From: Amycolatopsis sp. FDAARGOS 1241
Lineage (GTDB): Bacteria; Actinomycetota; Actinomycetes; Mycobacteriales; Pseudonocardiaceae
DNA: 64,000 nucleotides
Assembly (NCBI RefSeq): GCF_016889705.1
Contig: NZ_CP069526.1
Location: forward strand, 8,212,001-8,276,000
Direction of reading: 5' to 3'
Notes under the pieces: generated by a model
Database searches by the model: none
Told to the model about the DNA's origin: nothing
What the model saw: only the letters and a program-made list of their open reading frames with translations
Shown here: piece after piece, positions 54,392 to 62,547 of the stretch
How positions within the stretch are numbered: the stretch's first letter is position 1
Layout of the letters: each line of letters starts with the position of its first letter
Position numbers and translations under genes: made by a program

Positions 54392-54443
54392 TGCCCCACC
54401 CGCCATCACCAGCAGCCCCGGAGTCCAGCGGACCCGGGGCTTT
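54357..54443 (+). promoter_or_regulatory. Ribosome-dependent attenuator before chorismate mutase gene
   Basis: Three mutually exclusive helices can be drawn. Hairpin 1:2 has ACGGGA/TCCCGT and CCGG/CCGG (54357-54381). The antiterminator 2:3 pairs GGACTCCGG (54366-54374) with CCGGAGTCC (54418-54426), nine perfect pairs. Terminator 3:4 pairs AGCCCCGG and GTCC with GGAC and CCGGGGCT (54414-54441) and is followed by TTT. A ribosome stalled at the Phe-Phe-Tyr codons would mask arm 1, favour 2:3 and allow readthrough into chorismate mutase. Confidence 0.7.
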
Positions 54444-54489
54444 CGCCGTCCCAGGGGCCGCTGGGGGTCCGGATTCCAGAGAGGTCCCG

Positions 54490-54786
54490 ATGAACGCGCA
54501 GACGCAGAACGCAGACGGACAGCCCGCGGAGGACACCCCGACCGGCGAGGACATCTCCTCGCTGCGCCAGGAGATCGACTGGCTCGACGCCGAGATCCTG
54601 CGGCTCGTCAAGCGCCGCGTGGAGGTGTCGAAGACGATCGGCGCCGCGCGCATGGCCGCCGGCGGCACGAAGATCGTCTACAACCGCGAGATGGACGTGC
54701 TGGCGCGCTACCGCGAACTCGGGCCGGAGGGCCGGCAGCTCGCCATGGCGCTGCTGAACCTCGGCCGCGGCCGCCTCGGCCGATGA
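54490..54786 (+). CDS. Chorismate mutase, AroQ class
   Basis: The 98-residue enzyme converts chorismate to prephenate, the branch point to Phe and Tyr. It starts at ATG 54490. The helical AroQ fold is visible: SLRQEIDWLDAEILRLVKRR with the conserved Arg and Lys, VEVSKTIGAARMAAGGTKIV and NREMDVLARYRELGPEG. The small size fits the actinobacterial delta-type intracellular enzymes that are activated by DAHP synthase. A Phe-Phe-Tyr leader and terminator/antiterminator lie just upstream. The open frame reaches back to 54391, but the sequence before 54490 is leader RNA. Confidence 0.92.
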   Translation: MNAQTQNADGQPAEDTPTGEDISSLRQEIDWLDAEILRLVKRRVEVSKTIGAARMAAGGTKIVYNREMDVLARYRELGPEGRQLAMALLNLGRGRLGR

Positions 54787-54849
54787 ACTTCCGGCCACAT
54801 CGGGGACTTCCCCGATCCGCGGGTCCGCGGAAACGGGCAGACTGGACCC

Positions 54850-55155
54850 ATGATTAACGTCATCGCCGTCATCATCGCGATCGCGAGCGTGCTGGCGGCA
54901 CTGGGCCATGTCGGGTACCTGGCGCTGCTCAACAACGCCGCGGGCAAGCGGGCCGGCGGTGCGCCTGTCGCGCAGTACGTGCGCAGCCGCTGGGCGGTCG
55001 CCGGTGGTACCACCGCGGCATCACTGTTCGCCTGGTTGCTCACTTTGGGGGGAACCGGGGCGGACATCGTCGCCATTGTGATTGCTGTGGGTAGTGGTGC
55101 TGTGGCGACGAAGGCATTGCAGTCGACCCGGGAGAAGTACCGCAGCGGAGGGTGA
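54850..55155 (+). CDS. Small membrane protein, three helices
   Basis: The 101-residue product has three hydrophobic segments: VIAVIIAIASVLAALGHVGY, TTAASLFAWLLTLGG and ADIVAIVIAVGSGAVATKAL, separated by a basic loop (GKRAGG, VRSRW). No family is recognised. ATG 54850 has only weak purines upstream. It may be cotranscribed with the chorismate mutase gene 63 bases before it, although an independent promoter is possible. Confidence 0.7.
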   Translation: MINVIAVIIAIASVLAALGHVGYLALLNNAAGKRAGGAPVAQYVRSRWAVAGGTTAASLFAWLLTLGGTGADIVAIVIAVGSGAVATKALQSTREKYRSGG

Positions 55156-55286
55156 CCGGTCCGGCGTCAGGCATAGCACTGCGTAGCGTGACCTCACGCT
55201 CGATCGGTAACGCTCGACAGGGTGAAACCTGTGCAAGGTGCAAGTAGCCCCGAGACTTTCGACTGGCGGTTTCCTAGTCTGGGCTC

Positions 55287-55493
55287 GTGAGGACCCCTGC
55301 GTCTGGGCCGGGCGACGCCCGGAGGATGCGCGGGAGCTGCGGCTCCATGCGCCCGCTGCCGCGTGCGCGTGCAGATGCGCGGGAGTCCGCAAGTGTGGAC
55401 GCAAGTGACTCCGCTCGCGCTAGTGCTCCGATCGGGTTGATCGGGGTGCCGGCGCCGTCACGCCCACACCGGGGAGGGGTCGGACGGGCATGA
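55287..55493 (+). CDS. Possible leaderless upstream ORF coupled to the next gene
   Basis: GTG 55287 lies six bases after a -10-like TAGTCT (55275-55280). It opens 68 codons (MRTPASGPGDARRMRGSCGS...) that end in TGA at 55491-55493, overlapping the ATG of the next gene by four bases. The peptide is Arg/Ala/Ser-rich with no domain. The overlap and leaderless start suggest translation, perhaps only for coupling. Confidence 0.4.
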   Translation: MRTPASGPGDARRMRGSCGSMRPLPRARADARESASVDASDSARASAPIGLIGVPAPSRPHRGGVGRA

Positions 55494-57358
55494 CGGGAAA
55501 CGCGATGGGTGGTTCGAGGTACTCGAGCCACCCGGACACGGTGACGGCCGCCGAAGTCACGATGCCGGGCAGGCACCGCGCGCGCGGCGGCCCCGGCGCG
55601 CAGGCGTGGACGCCGGTGGTCCCGGCCGATTCCGCCGGGCACCACCGCCACCGGCCCGGAGCCGCCCCGGCGAGCCGGGCCGCTGATCCGCGAGCCGGGT
55701 TCGCGCCCGCGCAGGGCACGCTGCCGGTTCCCTCGGCGGCCGAGTCCTGGCTGCCGCAGCCGACGTGGATGCACGAAGAGCGCGGCGCGTTCACCCCGGC
55801 CGTACGAGGTCGGACGGAGCTGCCGCAGCCGGGCCGCAACGACCGTGGCTTCACGGCGGGGCGGCTGGACGAAGCCGAGGTGGCCGCCGGGGGCTGGGCC
55901 GGTGACCTGCCGCAGCCGAGCCGGGGACACAGCACGCCGGCGGCCGACCCGGCGGACTTCGCCGATGCCGTGGCCGAGGTCGCGGCGAGCGGCTGGGGTA
56001 CCGCGCAACCGGGCGCCTCGGCTTTCACGCCCGCTCCCCCCGACTTCGACGAAGCCGCGAGCGGCTGGAGTACCGGATCGCAGCCGAGCACGAGTGCGTT
56101 CGCGGGCGATCCCGGCGCCGGGCCTCGGCCGGGTCCGAGCGGCCAGGCGGCCGGCGCTGAAGCGGCCACCAGCAGGTGGACGCAGTCCGGAGATCTCGGG
56201 GACCTTGCCCGCGTTTCGCTCGGGCGGCGCGTGCCGAACGGACGAGCCGTGGTGCCGGATCCGCAGCCTGTCAGCGAGATCGATCGCGCGTGGGCCGCGC
56301 CTGGCACGACGCGGTCACTGGCCGACGTGCAGCGTGACCGGCTCGCGCAGCCGCAGGCGCGGCGCACCCGCCGGGAACGCGTCGAGGCGACGGCGGCGAC
56401 GCTGGCGCACGAGGCCGCGGCCCGGGAGAGTGTGGAGCCGAGCACGCAGCCCGAGCCGCCGCGGCGGCAGCGGGTGACGCTGCGCGCGCCCGCCGTCCGG
56501 GTGCCCGAGCCGGACGACGAGGAAGTGCGCGTGTACGCCGCGCCGCTGCTCGACGGGCTCGGGAAGTTCGACCTGGGGTCGGTGCCGGCGTCGGTGACGC
56601 CGCCCAAGACGTGGCGGAAGGCGGCGTGGTTCGCGACCGGCGCGTCCGGCGCGGTGGTCGTCGGGCTGCTGTTCGCGGGGACTTTCCTGGTCGGCGGGCC
56701 CACGACCACGACCGACGCGCTCGGCGGCGGCTGGCCGGGCCGGCAGAACGGCGGCAATCCGCTGATGCTGCCCGACCCGTCGGTGGGCGGGTACGTCGGC
56801 ACGAGCGGCGACAGCCGCGGCAGCCGCTCGATCGACCGGGACAGCGGCACGAGCTCGTCGGACGACCCGGACACTCGCCCCCAGAACGCTGCGGGCACGA
56901 GCAGCTCCAGCGACGAAGGGACGCCGGCGAACCCGTCGAGCGAGGACTCGTCGAGCCCCGGCGCGACCGCGCCGACGTCGACGCCGCCGAGCGCGCCGGA
57001 GAAGCCGCCGGTCACACCCGCGCAGCGCGAGACCGCCCCGGCCACTCCCTGGTACAGCTCGCCCAAGGACACGAAGAAGATGGGCGACTACACCGAGCAG
57101 TTCTTCAACACGGTGACCACCGACCCGGCGGAGGCCTCCGCCGTGACCACCGGGGACCTGAAGTCGGAGGGCCCGCAGGGGCTGCGCCAGCGCTACGCGA
57201 AGGTCGCCTACTTCGAGGTGAAGAAGGTGGAGATCGACCCCGACGACAACACGACGGTGAACACCCTCGAAGTGACCCACACCGACGGCACCAAGACCGT
57301 CGAGCAGCGCACGCTGACCTTCGGCGACGACGAAAAGATCGCCGACGACGGCGTCTGA
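55490..57358 (+). CDS. Single-pass membrane protein with extracellular C-terminal domain
   Basis: This 622-residue protein has a long low-complexity cytosolic region (about 1-375) rich in Ala/Pro/Gly with repeated phrases such as TELPQPGRN, WAGDLPQPSRG and ASGWGTAQPG. One membrane helix follows (WFATGASGAVVVGLLFAGTF, about 381-400), then a Ser/Thr/Pro linker. A small C-terminal domain of about 105 residues (MGDYTEQFFNTVTTDPAEAS, VKKVEIDPDDNTTVNTLEV) resembles NTF2/SnoaL-like extracellular domains. Start is ATG 55490 after GGGGAGGGG. Function is unknown. The next gene has the same architecture, and two Ser/Thr kinase genes follow; the cytosolic part could be a kinase substrate (inference). Confidence 0.8.
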   Translation: MTGNAMGGSRYSSHPDTVTAAEVTMPGRHRARGGPGAQAWTPVVPADSAGHHRHRPGAAPASRAADPRAGFAPAQGTLPVPSAAESWLPQPTWMHEERGAFTPAVRGRTELPQPGRNDRGFTAGRLDEAEVAAGGWAGDLPQPSRGHSTPAADPADFADAVAEVAASGWGTAQPGASAFTPAPPDFDEAASGWSTGSQPSTSAFAGDPGAGPRPGPSGQAAGAEAATSRWTQSGDLGDLARVSLGRRVPNGRAVVPDPQPVSEIDRAWAAPGTTRSLADVQRDRLAQPQARRTRRERVEATAATLAHEAAARESVEPSTQPEPPRRQRVTLRAPAVRVPEPDDEEVRVYAAPLLDGLGKFDLGSVPASVTPPKTWRKAAWFATGASGAVVVGLLFAGTFLVGGPTTTTDALGGGWPGRQNGGNPLMLPDPSVGGYVGTSGDSRGSRSIDRDSGTSSSDDPDTRPQNAAGTSSSSDEGTPANPSSEDSSSPGATAPTSTPPSAPEKPPVTPAQRETAPATPWYSSPKDTKKMGDYTEQFFNTVTTDPAEASAVTTGDLKSEGPQGLRQRYAKVAYFEVKKVEIDPDDNTTVNTLEVTHTDGTKTVEQRTLTFGDDEKIADDGV

Positions 57359-57647
57359 CCAGGCACGATCGTCCGCCGAACGCGAAACGTTTCGTGCAAG
57401 TGCAGAGTGCCCGTTCCGATGCACGTGCGGTGCGGTAAGCGGTTGTTCCTGCTCCAGGTGGGTGACATAAGCTGCCGCTCATCGTGTGGCGACGGCATTC
57501 CGGCGACTGAGCCTGGCGGGTGGCCGTCGCAACAGGGTTACCTGGCGACAACCGGCAAGGACGCCGACCACGAATCGGCCGTCCGGACCAACGGCGTACG
57601 GCCGAACGGCCGTACCGCCGTCCCCGAACCCCAGAGCGAGGACATTC

Positions 57648-58541
57648 GTGCTTGATCGGCAGCGCACACGGCGAGAGGTCCGCGAGGCCACTGCCGTCCG
57701 CGTCGAGGACGTGATCCCGCCCGAGCTGCTCGACGGCGTCGGCGACGCGGACCGCGACTACCTCGAGCAGGTCTTCCGCGAGCCGCAGAAGTACCTGCCG
57801 CCGCGGCCGCACCGCGCGGAGGCCGTGAGACCAGCCGAGCCGGTCGAGGAGCCCGAGAGCCGGCTCGCCCGCCGGGCGAAGCAGGTCGGGCTCGTCGGTG
57901 CCGGCGCGCTCGTCGCGGGCGCCGTGGTCACCGCGGCCCTGCTCAGCGGAGGCCCGCGGCCGACGACCCCGGTCGCCGAGGACACCATTCCCCCCGGCTT
58001 CAGCGGCGCCGCCGCGCTCGGTGGCGCCGCCGTGCCCGACCTGCCGGAGCACGGCGTGGGCGGCACCACGTCCGGCCACCACGACGGCACGCCGTCGTCC
58101 TCGGGCGCCGGCACCACGCAGCCGACCCAGGACACCGGCGGGAACCAGCCGCAGACCGGCACCCCCACCTCGGCGCCGCCGAGCACCACGCCCGCGCCCC
58201 AGCACGGCAAGGCGAAGGGCCAGGGGGCCACGTCCGCCGCCGAGAAGCTGCAGGCCGTCAAGAAGTTCTACGCGTCGATCGACAAGAACCCCGACAACGC
58301 GCTCTCGCTGCTCGCTCCCGGCCTCGCGCAGGGCGAGGTGGGCAGCCTGGTCCGCGCGTGGAGCACGGCCGACCAGATCGACGTCCAGAGCACCGAGGTG
58401 CGCGACGACGGCTCCGTGCTCGCCGTCGCGGTGCTGCGCCAGACCGACGGCACACTGGTCCGCATCACGCAGCTGTTCGACGTCGTCGAGCGTGACGTCA
58501 TCTCCGAAGCGCGACTGCTCTCAGCCGTCTCCTTCACGTGA
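57648..58541 (+). CDS. Single-pass membrane protein paired with kinase genes
   Basis: The 297-residue protein starts at GTG 57648 after GAGGA. It has a short charged cytosolic part (REATAVRVEDVIPPELLDGV), a membrane helix at about 84-102 (VGLVGAGALVAGAVVTAALL), a Thr/Ser/Pro-rich linker and an extracellular domain. That domain (LQAVKKFYASIDKNPDNALS, STEVRDDGSVLAVAVLRQ, RITQLFDVVERDVISEARL) resembles an NTF2-like fold. It has the same order of modules as the upstream 622-residue protein. The kinase gene starts 212 bases downstream. A sensor or partner role for the kinase is plausible but unproven. Confidence 0.78.
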   Translation: MLDRQRTRREVREATAVRVEDVIPPELLDGVGDADRDYLEQVFREPQKYLPPRPHRAEAVRPAEPVEEPESRLARRAKQVGLVGAGALVAGAVVTAALLSGGPRPTTPVAEDTIPPGFSGAAALGGAAVPDLPEHGVGGTTSGHHDGTPSSSGAGTTQPTQDTGGNQPQTGTPTSAPPSTTPAPQHGKAKGQGATSAAEKLQAVKKFYASIDKNPDNALSLLAPGLAQGEVGSLVRAWSTADQIDVQSTEVRDDGSVLAVAVLRQTDGTLVRITQLFDVVERDVISEARLLSAVSFT

Positions 58542-58753
58542 CCTGCGGCGATCCACTGCCGGGTAGAAGATCAGACCGTGCCGAGTGCGTGTGCGCAGAG
58601 TGAACGCCTAGCCTTGTCGCGGGCCGGTGTCGGGAAAACCGGCACACAGCCCACGACAGGTGCCTACGCTCCGGTGCTGCGGCCGGTTGGTAGTCGCATC
58701 TTCGGGGTGGGCACGTCCCGCTCCGGGAAGTCGGAGCCCCAAAGGGAGGTCGC

Positions 58754-60370
58754 GTGAGCGACGAGGGTCGTCTGGTCGCCGGCCGGTACCGGATCATCGG
58801 CCGGATCGGCACAGGCGCGATGGGTGCCGTCTGGAAGGCCCACGACGAGGTGCTCGGCCGAACCGTGGCCATCAAGCAGCTGCTGCTGCAGCCCCACCTC
58901 GAGGAGCACGACGCCGAAGACGCCCGGCAGCGCACGATGCGCGAGGGCCGCATCGCCGCGCGCCTGCACCACCCCAACGCGATCTCGGTGTTCGACGTCG
59001 TCACCGACGACAACGGCCAGCCGTGCCTGATCATGGAGTACCTCAACTCCACGAGCCTGGCCCAGGTCCTGCAGGAACGCGGCACGCTGCCGCCGCTGGA
59101 GGTCGCGCGCATCGGCGCGCAGGTGGCCGCCGCGCTGCGCGAGGCCCACGCGGTCGGCATCGTCCACCGCGACATCAAGCCGGGCAACATCCTGCTCGCC
59201 GGCAACGGCACCGTGAAGATCACCGACTTCGGCATCTCGCGGGCCAAGGACGACGTCACGGTCACCAAGACCGGGATGATCGCCGGCACCCCCGCCTACC
59301 TCGCGCCCGAAGTCGCCATCGGCGGTGACCCCGGCCCCGAGTCCGACGTCTTCTCCCTCGGCTCCACGCTGTACGCCGCGTGCGAGGGCCAGCCGCCGTT
59401 CGGCCTGTCCGAGAACACGCTGAGCCTGCTCCACGCCGTCGCCGCGGGCCAGATCAACCCGCCACGCCAGTCGGGCCCGCTGGCCAGCGTGCTCGCCGTG
59501 CTGCTGCACTTCGAGGTACAGCACCGGCCGACCGCCGACGAGTGCGAGGAGCTGCTGGCGGCCGTCGCGCGCGGCGAGACGCCGCTCGGCGGCTCGTCCG
59601 ACGAGACGATGATGGCGCCGTCGGCCGGCACGCTCGGCGCGGCCGCCGTGGCCGGCGCGGCCGCGACGCACCTGTTCCCCGAAGAGGACCTGGACGCCGC
59701 GCACTCGGGCACCCTGCTCGACCAGCCCGGCCCGGCGCAGCAGTACTACGACGACGAGGACGAGTACCCCGCCGCCAGCGGCTACCCGGAGAACGACTAC
59801 GACCAGTACCAGGCCGAACCGCCGCTCTACGGCGACCCGGGCCGAAACGGGCTGGCCGCCACCCGCGCCGTCCCGGTGCCCGACGGCTACCAGGACGACT
59901 CGTACGGCGACTACAACGACGGCTACGACGAACCGAAGCCCCCGCGAGGCCAGACCAGCCCGACCGACGACGAGGACGGCGAGAAGCCCGGCGCGTGGAA
60001 GAAGCCGGCGATCATCGGCGGCATCGTGGTCATCGGGCTGGTGGTGCTCGGCGTGTGGCTGCTGAGCTCGAACAACCCGCCGGACGCGTCGCAGCAGCCC
60101 ACTCCCCCGAGCACTTCGGCAGCCGTGGTCCCGACCTCGGTGTCGGTACCGACGACCGAGGAAGCAACCACGAGCTCGGAAGAGACGTCTTCTTCAGAGG
60201 AGACCTCTTCACGCGAGAGGACGTCGTCTCGCCGGACGTCCGAGCGGAACACCGCGACGCGGGAGACGTCCTCCGAACAGGAGACGCCGACTACTTCGTC
60301 GAGCTCGAAGTCCGTTTCGCCTCCGAGCTCGCCGGACACGTCCACAGGCAGTCCGCCGTCGTCGAACTGA
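58754..60370 (+). CDS. PknB-type Ser/Thr protein kinase, membrane anchored
   Basis: This 538-residue eukaryotic-like kinase has all catalytic elements: GTGAMG loop (19-24), AIKQ with Lys41, VHRDIKPGN (HRD 138-140, Asn145), DFG 158-160, an activation loop with the Thr-Val-Thr-Lys-Thr pattern (169-173) typical of autophosphorylation, and APE 184-186. An acidic Tyr/Pro/Gly-rich juxtamembrane region leads to a membrane helix (about 417-437, IIGGIVVIGLVVLGVWLL) and a Ser/Thr-rich external tail of about 100 residues with no PASTA repeats. GTG start after AAAGGGAGG. A pseudokinase gene follows after 13 bases. Confidence 0.95.
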   Translation: MSDEGRLVAGRYRIIGRIGTGAMGAVWKAHDEVLGRTVAIKQLLLQPHLEEHDAEDARQRTMREGRIAARLHHPNAISVFDVVTDDNGQPCLIMEYLNSTSLAQVLQERGTLPPLEVARIGAQVAAALREAHAVGIVHRDIKPGNILLAGNGTVKITDFGISRAKDDVTVTKTGMIAGTPAYLAPEVAIGGDPGPESDVFSLGSTLYAACEGQPPFGLSENTLSLLHAVAAGQINPPRQSGPLASVLAVLLHFEVQHRPTADECEELLAAVARGETPLGGSSDETMMAPSAGTLGAAAVAGAAATHLFPEEDLDAAHSGTLLDQPGPAQQYYDDEDEYPAASGYPENDYDQYQAEPPLYGDPGRNGLAATRAVPVPDGYQDDSYGDYNDGYDEPKPPRGQTSPTDDEDGEKPGAWKKPAIIGGIVVIGLVVLGVWLLSSNNPPDASQQPTPPSTSAAVVPTSVSVPTTEEATTSSEETSSSEETSSRERTSSRRTSERNTATRETSSEQETPTTSSSSKSVSPPSSPDTSTGSPPSSN

Positions 60371-60383
60371 TGCAGGAAAAGAT

Positions 60384-61541
60384 TTGAGTTCAGAAGGCAC
60401 CATCGTCGGCGGCCGGTACCGGCTCGACCAGCCGATCGGCCGGGGACGCGCGGGCATCGTGTGGCTCGCGTTCGACACGCGGCTGTTCCGCACGGTCGCG
60501 ATGAAGCGCATGTACCTGCCCGTCGGCCTGCCGCCCGACCGCGCCGAGCAGGCGCGGGCGACGGTGATGCAGGAGGGCAAGGACGCGGCACGCATCGAGC
60601 ACCCGAGCGCGATCACCGTCTTCGACGTGCTGCCCGACGGACCCGACGTCTGGTTGGTCATGGAGTACATCCCGTCCCGCGGGATGTCGACGTTCCTGGC
60701 CGAGCACGGACGGCTCACGCCCGAGCAGGCGGCGTCGCTCGGGATCATGCTGGGCGACGCGATGGCCGCGATCCACGCGGCCGACATCGTGCACCGCACG
60801 CTCGAGCCCGGCACCGTCCTGCTGGCCGATGACGGCAGTGTGAAGCTCACCGACATCGGCATCACCGGTGGCGGCCCGCACCCGGCCTACCGGGCTCCCG
60901 AGGTCACTCGGGGTGCCCCGCCTTCGCCGGCGTCCGACGTGTTCTCGCTGGGCGCGACGCTGTACACGGCGGTGGAGGGCACGCCGCCGTTCGGCGAGGA
61001 CGGCGGCTCGTCCGAGCGACCGCCACAGAACGCGGGGGTGCTCGCCGGCGCGTTGCGCAAGATGCTGCGGCTGGACCCGGCGACCCGCCCGACCATGGCC
61101 GACACGGTCGCCGCGCTGAGCGCGATCACCGAGGGCCGTGAGCAGACGGCGTTCATCCCGCCGACGGCGCCCGCGATGCCAACCGTGCCCGTGTCCCGGC
61201 CGAGCCCCTCTCAGCAACCCGGGCAGCAGCAACCCGGACAGCAGAGTCCGCTCATGCAGCTGCCGGTCCGGAACGTGCCCTACGCGCCGGCCGCGCCGCA
61301 GCCCATGCACCAGCCGATGGCGCCGATGGCGGCCCAGCCGACCCAGCACCTCCAGCCCCAGCAGATCCAGGCGCCGGCGGCGCCGACCGCGAGGTTCACA
61401 CCGACGCCCGCTCAGCAGGCGGTGTCGGCCGAGGCCGTGCGGCAGAAGGCGGCCGCGCGCCGGAAACTGATCCTCACGGTCGCCGCGATCCTGTGCGCGG
61501 TGCTGATCGGGATCGGCGTGTCGGAGCTGTTGTTCGTCTGA
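60384..61541 (+). CDS. Membrane-anchored Ser/Thr pseudokinase
   Basis: The 385-residue protein keeps the kinase fold and the ATP-binding Lys41 (VAMKRM) but has lost catalytic residues. HRD is HRT (137-139), the following Lys is Glu141, the Asn is Thr144, and DFG is DIG (157-159). APE (171-173) and the C lobe are preserved. A Pro/Gln-rich linker leads to a C-terminal helix (KLILTVAAILCAVLIGIGVS) with almost no external part. Translation starts at TTG 60384 after AGGAAAAG, 13 bases after the active kinase. It is likely a regulatory or scaffold partner of that kinase. Confidence 0.88.
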   Translation: MSSEGTIVGGRYRLDQPIGRGRAGIVWLAFDTRLFRTVAMKRMYLPVGLPPDRAEQARATVMQEGKDAARIEHPSAITVFDVLPDGPDVWLVMEYIPSRGMSTFLAEHGRLTPEQAASLGIMLGDAMAAIHAADIVHRTLEPGTVLLADDGSVKLTDIGITGGGPHPAYRAPEVTRGAPPSPASDVFSLGATLYTAVEGTPPFGEDGGSSERPPQNAGVLAGALRKMLRLDPATRPTMADTVAALSAITEGREQTAFIPPTAPAMPTVPVSRPSPSQQPGQQQPGQQSPLMQLPVRNVPYAPAAPQPMHQPMAPMAAQPTQHLQPQQIQAPAAPTARFTPTPAQQAVSAEAVRQKAAARRKLILTVAAILCAVLIGIGVSELLFV

Positions 61542-61551
61542 CGCCCGAGTG

Positions 61552-62443
61552 TCAGGCCACCTTGGCCGTCGCCTCGCGCATGGCGTCGATCAGCGTCCGC
61601 ACGGCCGGGTTCCCGGCGGCCCGCGCTGCGATGGCGGCGTGGATCATCCGGCACGGCTCGGGGTTGCGGATCCGCCGCACGGCCACGCCGGGGTGCGCCG
61701 TGCCGACGCCCAGCTCCGGCACCGAGCCCGGCGGCGATGAACCCCTGCGCGGTGAGGTAGTCCTCGGACTCGACCACGATGTTCGGTGAGAACCCGGCCG
61801 ACGCGCACGCCCCGTCGAGGATCGCGCGGCACATCCCGGGCATCGGGTCGACGCCGACCCACGGTTCGTCGGCGAGGTCGGCCAGGTCGAGCGTGCGTTT
61901 GCGCGCGAGCGGGTGGGCGCGCGGCAGCACCGCGCGGTACGGGTCGTCCAGCAGGTGCACGAGCTCGACCCCCTTCGCCGGTGGCGCGGGCCGCGGGAAG
62001 ACGACGATGGCGACGTCGGCGCGGCCTTCCTCGACCTCAGGCATCGGGTCGTCGGGGTCCACGAGCTTGAGGTCGAGCCACACGCCGGGGTGCTCGCGGC
62101 GCACGGCCGCGACGGCGTGCGGGATCACCGAAGCGCCGGCCGTGGCGAAGTAGCGGACGGCGAGCTTGCCGGTGCGGCCCTCCTTCAGCTCGGTGAGCGC
62201 GGCCTCGGCCTTGGCGAGCTCGGCGCTGAGCGCTTCGGCGTGCTCGCACAGCAGCAGGCCCGCCGGCGTGGGCCGGATCCCGCGGCCGACGCGTTCCAGC
62301 AGATCGGTGCCGGCCTCGCGTTCGAGCACCGTCAGCTGCTGGCTGATCGCCGACGGGGTGTACCCGAGGTTCCGGGCCGCGGCGGTGATCGACCCGCTGG
62401 TGATCACCGCGCGCAGCACCTGCATGCGCCGCACGTCGAGCAT
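61552..62443 (-). pseudogene. LysR family regulator, frameshifted
   Basis: ATG 62443 opens a LysR regulator: helix-turn-helix SITAAARNLGYTPSAISQQL (about 18-37) and an effector domain through SEDYLTAQGFIAAGLG. There the frame is lost near 61720-61750. The expected end (VPELGVGTAHPGVAVRRIRN, then TLIDAMREATAKVA) lies in another frame, stopping at 61552. The total of 892 bases is one more than a multiple of three. As assembled, the ATG frame reads on into the pseudokinase region with an unrelated tail. It is divergent from the EamA exporter, the usual target of such a regulator. The start lies six bases after a -10-like TAGGAT, suggesting a leaderless mRNA. Confidence 0.85.
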
Positions 62444-62547
62444 GCCCGAATCCTACAGCTGTGCTTAAGCGTTCCTGCAGTTATTTTCGCTTGTCCTTAC
62501 GTCTGGGTGGGGCCACGCTGGCTGGTGGCCGAGAAGGAGGAACTGGG

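Noticed and set aside
54391..54489. An N-terminal extension of chorismate mutase
   Set aside because: The extra 33 codons cover the attenuator terminator and are Pro/Gly-rich; ATG 54490 gives the normal enzyme length.
57407..57655. 82-codon ORF between the two membrane protein genes
   Set aside because: No family, weak codon bias, and it overlaps the start of the 297-residue protein in another frame.
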